Below, one piece after another: positions 42,421 through 49,977 of a stretch of 64,000 nt of DNA (positions are counted from its first letter, which is position 1; each line of letters begins with the position of its first letter). The DNA comes from Paenibacillus zeisoli. Lineage in GTDB: Bacteria > Bacillota > Bacilli > Paenibacillales > Paenibacillaceae. A program made the position numbers and the translations under genes. Location: contig NZ_RZNX01000008.1 in NCBI RefSeq assembly GCF_003994465.1, positions 62,001-126,000 on the forward strand. The letters are read 5' to 3'. The notes below the pieces were generated by a model. That model had not been told where the DNA came from. It saw nothing but the letters and a program-made list of their open reading frames with translations, and ran no database searches.

Positions 42421-42528
42421 TGTAAAATACCCCTTTGTCAGTTATTAGGCGTAAGTTCCTGCCCCAGTCTTGCATATCTATATAGATTATAGCGATAAAT
42501 CCGCCTTATTCCAATGCCTTTACCCATA

Positions 42529-42999
42529 TTACTTCAGAATCTGCTTCTCCATACATAGACTGCTCTCACATTCTGCGTATTCTCCGTACCTTTCTATGAC
42601 CGTATACCCATGCTTGAGATAAAAGTTAACCGCCTCTACCTGCGGCTCCCCCGTCTCCAATCGGATTGTACCGAAGCCCCTTGTTACGGCTTCTTGCTCC
42701 AAATGGCCCAGCAGCTGCCGGGCGATGCCGTTATTACGGTAAGCGGGATCTACGAAGAAGCGCTTCAGTTCAGCATATCCCTCCTCGGGATAGGGCAGGA
42801 ATCCCCCGCAGCCCACCGGGGTCCCGTCTTCGTATGCGACGGCAAAATACCCCTTCTGGATCGACGGATCGCTCAAATCTACTGTATAGATTTCTTCTGG
42901 GGGATATTTCGTGAGCAGGTACTCATCCAGCTTCTGGATTAATTCAGTAAGGTTCTCATCAGGTGGCAGTACCTGTGTTATTAGAGTTCCAACTCCCAT
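42529..42999 (-). CDS. GNAT-family N-acetyltransferase
   Basis: A 156-residue acetyltransferase. The acetyl-CoA loop is RFFVDPAYRNNGIARQLLGHLEQEA near residue 88 (motif A, RxxGxA) and motif B ends in NFYLKHGYTVIERYGEY. GAGGAAG precedes the ATG. It is a single-gene unit before the thrS leader. Substrate unknown. Confidence 0.85.
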   Translation of the reverse strand: MGVGTLITQVLPPDENLTELIQKLDEYLLTKYPPEEIYTVDLSDPSIQKGYFAVAYEDGTPVGCGGFLPYPEEGYAELKRFFVDPAYRNNGIARQLLGHLEQEAVTRGFGTIRLETGEPQVEAVNFYLKHGYTVIERYGEYAECESSLCMEKQILK

Positions 43000-43104
43000 A
43001 TCGTCTTCCTCTTTTCTATGTATATTTTAAGTGGATTTGTTCTTCTCGTCTGACACCTTCATCCTTTCAGTATTATACATGGCAGCGCTGAGTCAAACAC
43101 CTAC

Positions 43105-43133
43105 TTGACGTCCTCCCATTCCGTCACTATAAT
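43105..43133 (+). promoter_or_regulatory. thrS promoter
   Basis: TTGACG (43105-43110) and a perfect TATAAT (43128-43133) with the ideal 17-bp spacer, 370 bp before thrS. Confidence 0.88.
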
Positions 43134-43139
43134 AAAAAA

Positions 43140-43465
43140 CCAAATACAGGAAGAAGCGAGTATCAAAGACATGATTTGTTTCAAGGCCTGCCCAGAGAGA
43201 GAAGTGAGTGGTGTAAGCTTCTCCTGAGACCGGAAGCGAGTTACCCCTTTGTAGCTGTGAATTGGAACCTGCCGATGCGTATGCGGTGGTACTACTTTTC
43301 ACCGATTGATCCCCGTTAACGGATTCTAATTAAGGATCTGCATATCCATGCGGCTTCGGTGATGCCGGGCGTAATGGACGAGTGCAGATTGAATTAGGGT
43401 GGAACCACGAGCTGAACGCACTCGTCCCTTTGCTGGGAAGAGATGTGTTTTTTTGCGTTCAAACC
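43140..43465 (+). promoter_or_regulatory. T-box riboswitch leader of thrS
   Basis: The leader carries the T-box core AGGGTGGAACCACG (43396-43409), which reads the free CCA end of uncharged tRNA, and an alternative terminator formed by CACTC-TCCC (from 43419) with GGGA-GAG followed by seven T residues near 43449-43455. The apical AGAGAG segment is at 43194-43200. ACC (threonine) triplets at 43229-43231, 43243-43245 and 43267-43269 are candidate specifiers; I cannot say which is used. Uncharged tRNA-Thr should relieve termination and raise ThrRS synthesis. Confidence 0.9.
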
Positions 43466-43500
43466 TTGTTGTATCCAAAAAAATATTGGAGGTATCCACC

Positions 43501-45423
43501 ATGGACAAGAAAGAAATTCAAGTATCCCTGCCGGACGGTTCCGTCCGAGTCTATCCGAGTGGAATCACGGTTGAAGAGATTGCCGCCAGCATTAGCCCAG
43601 GTCTTAGAAAGGCAGCCATTGCGGGTAAGGTGAACGGCCAACCCGTTGATCTATCCCGGCCTGCCCTTGAGAATTGCGGAGTGGAAATTTTGACTTTGGA
43701 TAGCGCGGAGGGCCTTGAAATATACCGCCACAGCACAGCTCATCTGATGGCGCAGGCGATCCGGCGCATCTATGGCTCCGAAGCAGTAAAGCTGGGGATT
43801 GGTCCCGTCATTCAGAACGGGTTCTACTACGATATTGACCTGGATAAGCCGCTGTCTGTCCATGATTTGGAGCAAATCGAAAGTGAGATGGAAGCCATCA
43901 TCCGTGAGGACCTGCCGATTAAACGCCGGCAAGTCAGCCGAGAGGAAGCCATTCAGCTGTTCAGTGAGCTGCAGGAGCCGCTGAAGCTTGAGCTTATTCA
44001 CAGCCTGCCAGCGGAGGCGGTCATTACGCTCTATAAGCAAGGCGAATTTGTGGATTTGTGCCGCGGCCCTCATCTTCCATCTACAGGCCGGATCAAGGCC
44101 TTCAAGCTGCAAAGTGTAGCCGGTGCCTACTGGCGCGGAGATTCCAAGAATAAGATGCTGCAGCGGATCTACGGCACGGCGTTCCCTAAGAAAAGCCAGC
44201 TGGATGAGCATCTCCATCTGATTGAAGAAGCGCGTAAGCGGGATCACCGCAAGCTTGGCAAGGAGCTGGAGCTGTTCATGTTCTCGGAGGAAGCTCCGGG
44301 CATGCCTTTCTATCTGCCGAACGGTATGGTCATTCGGACCGAGCTTGAGAATTTCTCCCGTGAGGCCCAGCATCACTATGAATACGATGAGGTCCGGACT
44401 CCCTTCATGATGAACAAGATGATGTGGGAGCAATCGGGCCACTGGGATCATTACAAAGACAACATGTATTTCAGCAAGGTGGATGACACCGAGTTCGCGC
44501 TGAAGCCGATGAACTGTCCTGGCCATATGTTAATCTTCAAGAACAGCCTGCGCTCTTACCGCGACCTCCCTATCCGGCTCGCTGAATTCGGTCAGGTTCA
44601 TCGCCACGAATTCTCGGGCGCGCTGAATGGCATGATGAGAGTCCGGACGTTCTGTCAGGATGATGCGCATATCTTCGTTCGTCCAGATCAGATTGAGGAT
44701 GAGATCAGTCAGGTCATCGCACAGATTGGCCATGTCTATCAAGTGTTCGGATTTGAGTACAGGATTGAATTGTCTACTCGCCCCGAGGACTCTATGGGTT
44801 CCGAGGAACTGTGGAATCAGGCCGAGCAATCCCTACAGAATGTACTTGATGGGAAAGGTATAGACTACCGCCTTAACGAAGGCGATGGCGCCTTCTATGG
44901 ACCGAAGATCGATTTCCATATTCTCGATGCCCTGGGACGCAGCTGGCAGTGCGGAACGATCCAGCTGGATTTCCAGATGCCTGAGAAGTTCGATCTGACT
45001 TATATCGGGGAAGATAATCAGAAGCATCGCCCTGTCGTGATTCACCGCGCCGTGTACGGCTCCATCGACCGGTTCATGGGCATTCTGACTGAGCATTACA
45101 GCGGCGCTTTCCCGCTCTGGTTGGCACCGGTTCAGGCCCGGATTATCCCGGTCTCCGAACCCTTCACAGATTATGCCCTTCAGGTAAAAGCTGCACTTGC
45201 AGCAGCCGGCATCCGCGCCGAGGTGGATATCCGTAACGAGAAGCTCGGCTACAAGATCCGCGAAGCCGGCATGAAAAAGGTCCCTTATACGCTCGTTCTC
45301 GGAGAGAAAGAGCAGAATTCCGGCACGGTGTCGGTCCGCCAGAGAGCGGCGTGTGCGATTGGCGAGAGCTCGCTTGATTCTTTTATCCAGCAGATGAAGG
45401 ATGAAATAGCCTCCAGGAAATAA
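43501..45423 (+). CDS. thrS: Threonyl-tRNA synthetase
   Basis: A 640-residue class II synthetase. The N-terminal TGS domain (VSLPDGSVRVYPSGITVEEIAASI) is followed by the editing domain with its metal site HSTAHLMAQAIRRIYG and CRGPHLPSTG, the catalytic core (MNCPGHMLIFKNSLRSYRDLPIRLAEFG with the zinc Cys; HRHEFSGALNGMMRVRTFCQDDAHIF) and an anticodon-binding domain. The ATG at 43501 has GGAGG upstream; the open frame from 43399 is inside the leader. Controlled by the T-box. Whether this is the only threonyl synthetase of the genome cannot be known here. Confidence 0.96.
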   Translation: MDKKEIQVSLPDGSVRVYPSGITVEEIAASISPGLRKAAIAGKVNGQPVDLSRPALENCGVEILTLDSAEGLEIYRHSTAHLMAQAIRRIYGSEAVKLGIGPVIQNGFYYDIDLDKPLSVHDLEQIESEMEAIIREDLPIKRRQVSREEAIQLFSELQEPLKLELIHSLPAEAVITLYKQGEFVDLCRGPHLPSTGRIKAFKLQSVAGAYWRGDSKNKMLQRIYGTAFPKKSQLDEHLHLIEEARKRDHRKLGKELELFMFSEEAPGMPFYLPNGMVIRTELENFSREAQHHYEYDEVRTPFMMNKMMWEQSGHWDHYKDNMYFSKVDDTEFALKPMNCPGHMLIFKNSLRSYRDLPIRLAEFGQVHRHEFSGALNGMMRVRTFCQDDAHIFVRPDQIEDEISQVIAQIGHVYQVFGFEYRIELSTRPEDSMGSEELWNQAEQSLQNVLDGKGIDYRLNEGDGAFYGPKIDFHILDALGRSWQCGTIQLDFQMPEKFDLTYIGEDNQKHRPVVIHRAVYGSIDRFMGILTEHYSGAFPLWLAPVQARIIPVSEPFTDYALQVKAALAAAGIRAEVDIRNEKLGYKIREAGMKKVPYTLVLGEKEQNSGTVSVRQRAACAIGESSLDSFIQQMKDEIASRK

Positions 45424-45438
45424 ACTTGCAGCTACAAA

Positions 45439-45480
45439 AAAGAACGGTACCCTCGCCTTGAAGCGAGTGTACCGTTCTTT
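45439..45480. terminator. Bidirectional terminator thrS / catE
   Basis: AAAGAACGGTAC (45439-45450) and GTACCGTTCTTT (45469-45480), with an inner CTCGC/GCGAG pair. Confidence 0.93.
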
Positions 45481-45503
45481 GTGTTAACCGTGGTCCGTTA
45501 GTG

Positions 45504-46364
45504 TCAGCTTAGGGCTGTCAGCTTAACTTGAATGTTGAACGGATCCTTGGCGAACCAGTCCCCGTTCTTCTGCTGCAATTCAGCCCCGGATTCTTGCAGC
45601 CGCTGAACTACGGCCTCCACCTCGGAGTGATTAGGAAGAATAAGTTCGTAATAATCCAGACCCGCTGCATTCTCAGGAACCGGCGCGGCTCCTTCCCCTG
45701 CCCAAGTATTAAGACCAATATGATGATGATAGCCACCCGCGGAGACGAACAGCGCGGAGCCTCCATAATTGGCAACTATATCAAAGCCAAGAACCTTGCA
45801 GTAGAATTCTTCCGCCTTCTTCAGATCAGATACATGAAAATGCACATGTCCAATTCGCGTACCCACCGGAAGTCCAGCCCACTCTATTCCTTCCGATGCA
45901 GCAAGAAGACCATCGATATCGACCGGGTCAGTCGTCATCACATAATGACCTTGTTCATCACGCTGCCAAGTTTCACGCGGACGATCCGCGTAAATTTCGA
46001 TGCCATTATTGTCCGGGTCATTAATATAGAGGGCTTCGCTGACATGATGATCGCCCTGTCCCACCGGAATCTGATGCTTGACCAGGTTGCGTACAGCCAA
46101 CCCAAGGGAAGCCCGATCTGGCAGCAGAATGGCAAAGTGATATAGTCCTGCTCCTGCTCTTCTTGGCAGAACATCCGCCTGGTCCAGCTCCCGTAGAATG
46201 ACAAGAGGATGAACACCATCCACCGTAAGCTCTGCTGTATTTCCCTGCTGATAAAGCACTTTCAATCCTACTACTTCCTGATAAAAAGCAACTGAGCGCT
46301 CCAAGCTGCTCACTTTTAGCTTTACGACTCCAATTTCAGTGGCTGGGTGTAATTGTACTGACAT
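45504..46364 (-). CDS. catE: Catechol 2,3-dioxygenase, CatE-like (VOC fold)
   Basis: A 286-residue extradiol dioxygenase with two VOC halves, as in B. subtilis CatE (285 residues). Metal ligands fit: H in AGLYHFAILLP (N-half) and, in the catalytic half, RIGHVHFHVSDLKKAEEFY, GGYHHHIGLNTW and DYYELILP. The start at 46364 is chosen because AGGAAGG lies 9 bases upstream, while the ATG at 46373 would abut that site. It follows catD. It opens the catechol ring and so removes toxic catechols and quinones. Confidence 0.9.
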   Translation of the reverse strand: MSVQLHPATEIGVVKLKVSSLERSVAFYQEVVGLKVLYQQGNTAELTVDGVHPLVILRELDQADVLPRRAGAGLYHFAILLPDRASLGLAVRNLVKHQIPVGQGDHHVSEALYINDPDNNGIEIYADRPRETWQRDEQGHYVMTTDPVDIDGLLAASEGIEWAGLPVGTRIGHVHFHVSDLKKAEEFYCKVLGFDIVANYGGSALFVSAGGYHHHIGLNTWAGEGAAPVPENAAGLDYYELILPNHSEVEAVVQRLQESGAELQQKNGDWFAKDPFNIQVKLTALS

Positions 46365-46410
46365 CTTACTCATCCTTCCTATGGGGTTCTCTTGGATATA
46401 TGAATTCGTC

Positions 46411-46812
46411 TTATTGCTCACGGTTTCTTGTAAATAGAGCATCCAGTGACAACGGAGTTGTCTCTGTGAAGACCAGGTGCAGGGCAATCAAGGCGAAGGC
46501 GATATCGAGCTCATACCCTGCCATTTGCCCATTTCCGAGAAGTCCGACAGACAGCTTGGCTGTAAAGATGGCCCCGATCATAAGCACAATAACGATTGCG
46601 GATACATACCGAGTCATGAAGCCAAGAATAAGGGCAATTCCTACAATAAGCTCCGTGTACGCAACAACATAACCCAGGGCACCGGGTAATCCCAAACTTT
46701 GGAACCAACCTGAAATATTCGGAAGCCCTGTCTGGAATTTATTGATTGCATGAGCAACGAACAGTATGCCCAAAACCACACGCAAAATAGTAGATACACT
46801 TTTGTTCATCAT
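46411..46812 (-). CDS. catD: DoxX-family membrane protein, CatD-like
   Basis: A 133-residue protein with four membrane helices and the DoxX/SURF4 pattern (LRVVLGILFVAHAINKFQTGLPNISGWFQSLGLPGALGYVVAYTELIVGIALILGF). In B. subtilis CatD is encoded with CatE and takes part in thiol and quinone stress defence. It is the first gene of the pair, 46 bp from catE, with twin palindromes upstream. Confidence 0.88.
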   Translation of the reverse strand: MMNKSVSTILRVVLGILFVAHAINKFQTGLPNISGWFQSLGLPGALGYVVAYTELIVGIALILGFMTRYVSAIVIVLMIGAIFTAKLSVGLLGNGQMAGYELDIAFALIALHLVFTETTPLSLDALFTRNREQ

Positions 46813-46857
46813 AAAAGTTTACTCTCCTTTTGAATTAAATTATTTAAATAATTAATT

Positions 46858-46905
46858 TATATTACTAATATACTGGATGCAATAACGGTCCGTTTATTAC
46901 TAATA
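46858..46905. promoter_or_regulatory. Twin operator upstream of catDE
   Basis: The palindrome core TATTACTAATA occurs at 46860-46870 (extended to a perfect 15-mer 46858-46872) and again at 46895-46905, 35 bp centre to centre, 45-95 bp upstream of catD. This is the layout of a MarR/DUF24-type repressor such as CatR or YodB; the gene for it is not in the window. Confidence 0.75.
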
Positions 46906-47017
46906 TAAATAATTATTTTGTATTTAGAATTTATCATACGAGTGATGTTGATGTCAATAATTTATTTGTTATAATAAATATAAATTTAGTATTTGTAATA
47001 CAAGGAGACATTTAACT

Positions 47018-47572
47018 ATGGACAATATGGACATTGGCTCAAATATCCGGTCTATCCGGAAAAGCAAAAATTTGTCGATCGGACAAATCTGCGAGAAAAC
47101 AGGTTTATCCCAAGGTTTTATGAGCCAAGTGGAGAACAACAAAACTTCCCCCTCCATTGCCACTCTCGATAATATTGCAGGGGCACTTGATGTTCCGCTT
47201 GCCTTCCTACTGCTGAAGAAGGATGAAAGGATGCATATCATCCGCAAAGAAGAGCGCCGCAAAACGATCTACGGCAAGGAACAGTTCCAGGTTGAGCATC
47301 TCAGCGATCGGGGCAATGTTAAAATGATGCTCGTTGAAATGCCGCCAGGCGCTTCAACGGAAGAGGCTCATGCGCATGCCGGTGAGGAAATCCATTTCGT
47401 CATCCAGGGTACCGTCTATGCCGAGCAAGGCGAAGTCTCCGCCACGCTAAACGCAGGTGACGCCTTCAGCTGGAAGGCCTGCTTCCCCCATTATGTGAAG
47501 AACATTGGGGAGGGGCCTGCGGTTATACTCATTTCGGTGCACCGGGATGGGGGCAGTGAAGATCAGGAATAG
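47018..47572 (+). CDS. XRE-family regulator with C-terminal cupin domain
   Basis: A 184-residue regulator. Residues about 8-65 form an HTH_3 domain (IGSNIRSIRKSKNLSIGQICEKTGLSQGFMSQVENNKTSPSIATLDNIAGAL). Residues about 105-175 form a cupin (MPPGASTEEAHAHAGEEIHFVIQGTVYAEQGE) with the metal- or ligand-binding His/Glu set. Such proteins often control amino acid or polyamine genes. It is divergent from catDE but lies 200 bp away over A/T-rich DNA. AAGGAG precedes the ATG. Target and ligand unknown. Confidence 0.87.
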   Translation: MDNMDIGSNIRSIRKSKNLSIGQICEKTGLSQGFMSQVENNKTSPSIATLDNIAGALDVPLAFLLLKKDERMHIIRKEERRKTIYGKEQFQVEHLSDRGNVKMMLVEMPPGASTEEAHAHAGEEIHFVIQGTVYAEQGEVSATLNAGDAFSWKACFPHYVKNIGEGPAVILISVHRDGGSEDQE

Positions 47573-47577
47573 TGAGG

Positions 47578-47640
47578 CACTGGTGAGCACTGGTGAGCAC
47601 TGTGAACACTGTGAACACTGTGAGCACTGCGAGCATTGAT
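47578..47640. repeat. Short tandem array with unit CTG(G)TGAGCA
   Basis: Directly after the XRE-cupin stop, six units of 9-10 bp follow each other: two CTGGTGAGCA, two CTGTGAACA, then CTGTGAGCA and CTGCGAGCA. Pairs of identical neighbours suggest recent slippage. Confidence 0.8.
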
Positions 47641-47835
47641 GGCCGCTGCGCTGCCGGATCGCCTTTCGATCGCTGTTATCCCCGGATTCTTTGAATTGGC
47701 TGAGTAGTATGAATCCGGGGATAGCGTATGCTTCCGAGGTAGCTTTCTTTCAGAAAGCTTTTAGGCGAACGCTCCGCTTCTATCAGGCGATTCCGGCCGC
47801 TCCGCTGGGTCCGTGCTTGAGTGGTCACCCCTAAC
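47641..47835. repeat. Intergenic palindromic repeat-like element
   Basis: The 404-bp gap 47573-47976 holds no gene. It contains a long hairpin with perfect 13-bp arms TATCCCCGGATTC (47677-47689) and GAATCCGGGGATA (47711-47723), a second hairpin AGCTTTCT/AGAAAGCT (47741-47759) and G+C-rich flanks with repeated GGC/GCC and CGCTCCGC text. The look is that of a dispersed intergenic repeat rather than a regulatory region. Confidence 0.55.
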
Positions 47836-47856
47836 CTCACTTAGGTTTGGGGTAAT

Positions 47857-47892
47857 AAAAAGAGGGCTGACCTTTAAGTGGGTCAGCCCTCT
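47857..47892 (-). terminator. Terminator of MhqA-like gene
   Basis: AGAGGGCTGACC (47861-47872) pairs with GGTCAGCCCTCT (47881-47892); the minus-strand transcript then meets TTTTTATT. Confidence 0.9.
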
Positions 47893-47976
47893 TAGGCTTA
47901 TTTACTGGGGGGACCAGCGTTTCGTATGTGCTTGTTATCTAGCAAATATGAACTGCATGGTCCTTGATCCGTGTAT

Positions 47977-48951
47977 TTACTCAGGCTTGGTATTCAAAGG
48001 CTTGAGATTCGCCTCAATCTGGGCGCGCTGGGGTTCCAGGAATGGTGGGAGGGCTAGAGACTCGCCTAGGTGCTCCATATCTTCATCCGTAGCGAAGCCG
48101 GGGCCGTCCGTTGCGAATTCGAACAGAATACCGTTCGGCTCCCTGAAATAGAGCGAATGGAAGTAGAAGCGGTCCACATAACCGGAGTTCGGGAAACGGC
48201 CTTCGCTGATTTTGGAGATCCAGGCATGAAGCTCCTCATCATTATCTACCCGGAACGCCACGTGATGTACTCCGCCCCTTCCGAGCCGTTCGCGGGGAAG
48301 GTCATTCCTCTCCTCAATATGCACCTCTGCTCCGCTGCCGCCTTCGCCTGTCTCAAATACGAGAATGTCCGGCTGGCCAGCTGCATCGGCAGGATATGTG
48401 CCTTTGGCCCGGAATCCAAGCAGGTCCTGAAGTACGGCAATCGTCGGCTGCGGATCTTGAACCGTCAGCTTAACCGGACCCAAGCCTACAATCCCGTACG
48501 CCTGCGGGACGGGGCTCTTCGTCCAAGGGTTACCGCCGGCAACACCGTGATTGTTCTCGTCAGACACCAGGATGAAGCGCTGCCCCTCCCCATCTCTGAA
48601 CGCTAATGCAGAACGGCCAGCCACCTGCTTAATTTCATCATGCTCCACGCCGAACTGATCAAGCCGCCCCTTCCAGTATACAAGCGCCTCATCACTAAGG
48701 ACGCGCAGGGACAGGGCCGAAATACTGCTGACGCCTTCACGATTGCGTCCGGCCATTGGAATCTCGAAGAAGGTCAGCTCTGTGCCCGGGCTCCCCTCTT
48801 CATCTCCGTAGAATAGGTGGTATACGCGGGTATCATCTTGATTGACGGTTTTCTTAATAAGACGAAGTCCAAGCACTTCGGTATAAAATTTAAAGTTCTC
48901 TGCTGCGTGAGCTGTTATGGCGGAAACATGGTGGATGCCTTTGAGTTCCAT
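47977..48951 (-). CDS. Ring-cleaving dioxygenase, MhqA/MhqO-like (VOC fold)
   Basis: A 324-residue glyoxalase/dioxygenase of the YkcA/YdfO group: ELKGIHHVSAITAHAAENFKFYTEVLGLRLIKKTVNQDDTRVYHLFYGDEEGSPGTELTFFE at the N-terminus and GRGGVHHVAFRVDNDEELHAW and FYFHSLYFREPNGILFEFATDGPGF in the C-terminal half carry the paired His/Glu metal ligands. In B. subtilis the MhqR-controlled relatives protect against methylhydroquinone and related quinones. It lies near catDE, but under its own operator, so the region 45504-48951 may be a quinone stress locus. Confidence 0.88.
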   Translation of the reverse strand: MELKGIHHVSAITAHAAENFKFYTEVLGLRLIKKTVNQDDTRVYHLFYGDEEGSPGTELTFFEIPMAGRNREGVSSISALSLRVLSDEALVYWKGRLDQFGVEHDEIKQVAGRSALAFRDGEGQRFILVSDENNHGVAGGNPWTKSPVPQAYGIVGLGPVKLTVQDPQPTIAVLQDLLGFRAKGTYPADAAGQPDILVFETGEGGSGAEVHIEERNDLPRERLGRGGVHHVAFRVDNDEELHAWISKISEGRFPNSGYVDRFYFHSLYFREPNGILFEFATDGPGFATDEDMEHLGESLALPPFLEPQRAQIEANLKPLNTKPE

Positions 48952-49010
48952 AACTGCACCTCCGATTTCTGTAATTGTAAATTGTTAAATTTATTGTACA
49001 CCAAAACTCA

Positions 49011-49033
49011 GTAATTTACAAAATGTAAGTTAC
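49011..49033. promoter_or_regulatory. Extended operator dyad upstream of MhqA-like gene
   Basis: GTAA-T-TTACA-AAA-TGTAA-G-TTAC is a 23-bp dyad with one mismatched pair, 60-82 bp upstream of the start at 48951. Further TGTAA/TTGTAC half-sites lie between it and the gene. Confidence 0.7.
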
Positions 49034-49122
49034 TTATCAATAAAAAAGATAACTAGTTCTTTCACCTAGTTATCTTGTCAATGAATGGAGGAAAGTATCC
49101 TCCAAGTCCATTCCCTATCCTT

Positions 49123-49872
49123 TTATTTCTTTATGGGCTGCTTTTTCGGCGCAATTCTCCCATATCTTATGATTTTACGAAACATCCGTTTGTCCTGGAG
49201 CGCATTGAAAATATACTTATCCGGCCGGCTGTTGACCTCGATGATCCAGGGCTTTAGATCCTTATCCATCCCGATGTCTACCCCATAAGCCCGAAAGCTT
49301 GGAAAAATACCGCCAAAGTGGCGGCTTACCCGAATACCGAGCTGATTCAACCTGTCGATATAACTGCTGATCTCCGCTTTGGACATTAAAGGGGCGAGCA
49401 GTTCTTCAATCGGCTTGGGCTGACCGCCATTATGGTAGTTCGTTACGACTTTGTTCGGCTGGGCTACCCGCCCCACAATTCCAGTGACCTCCCATTTGTT
49501 CTGCGGATTACGCTGGACCATCACACGCAGATCGAACGGATTTCCATGATAGCGAAGCAGCGGGATTCCCTTTTGGACCAAGTAGAATCGGCGACCTTTA
49601 CCTTTCTCAAAGGCAGCAAAGGCACCCTCAAACGTCTTAAATGTGCGGCTCTGAGTCCCTCCCTGCAGGCAGTAACCTTCATGCGTATGCGACAGCCGGT
49701 AAATTCCGTATCCCCCAGTCCCCAGATTGGGCTTGAGGTACACCGTGCGATATCGTCCTAGCATTCCTCGCACATTCTTATGGTCTGCTGGGGCTGTATG
49801 GGGCAGGTGTCTGGCCAGCTCCTTCTCATTAAGCATCGCTTGGTGCTTGCCAAGCTTATTATTCCAATACAC
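49123..49872 (-). CDS. YheC/YheD-family ATP-grasp-like protein (spore coat-associated type)
   Basis: A 249-residue protein of the YheC/YheD family. It contains YRTVYLKPNLGTGGYGIYRL, FDLRVMVQRNPQNKWEVTGIVGRVAQPN and ends its core with RAYGVDIGMDKDLKPWIIEVNSRPDKYIFNAL, the ATP-grasp metal-binding end. Bacillus members are linked to the endospore coat; the reaction is unknown. It starts at GTG 49872 behind GAGGTGAT. The C-terminal tail is very basic. It supports a spore-forming host. Confidence 0.85.
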   Translation of the reverse strand: MYWNNKLGKHQAMLNEKELARHLPHTAPADHKNVRGMLGRYRTVYLKPNLGTGGYGIYRLSHTHEGYCLQGGTQSRTFKTFEGAFAAFEKGKGRRFYLVQKGIPLLRYHGNPFDLRVMVQRNPQNKWEVTGIVGRVAQPNKVVTNYHNGGQPKPIEELLAPLMSKAEISSYIDRLNQLGIRVSRHFGGIFPSFRAYGVDIGMDKDLKPWIIEVNSRPDKYIFNALQDKRMFRKIIRYGRIAPKKQPIKK

Positions 49873-49977
49873 CCAGGATCACCTCATTATCTAACATCAT
49901 CATGGATTAGATATATGCGGGATTTTGCCTCCTGTGTGGACGTAGTAACTATAGCTTCAAGTATATCTGCTGCCACA

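Noticed and set aside
41689-42492. 267-residue plus-strand frame opposite ppaC
   Set aside because: Antisense shadow of a gene with intact family II pyrophosphatase motifs.
43399-43500. N-terminal extension of thrS from 43399
   Set aside because: This stretch is the T-box core and terminator; the ATG at 43501 has a strong ribosome site and gives the family's usual length.
43651-44526. 291-residue minus-strand frame inside thrS
   Set aside because: Antisense shadow of a strongly conserved synthetase; no recognisable protein features.
47813-48151. 112-residue plus-strand frame across the MhqA-like terminator
   Set aside because: It runs through a clear terminator and then antisense to the dioxygenase gene.
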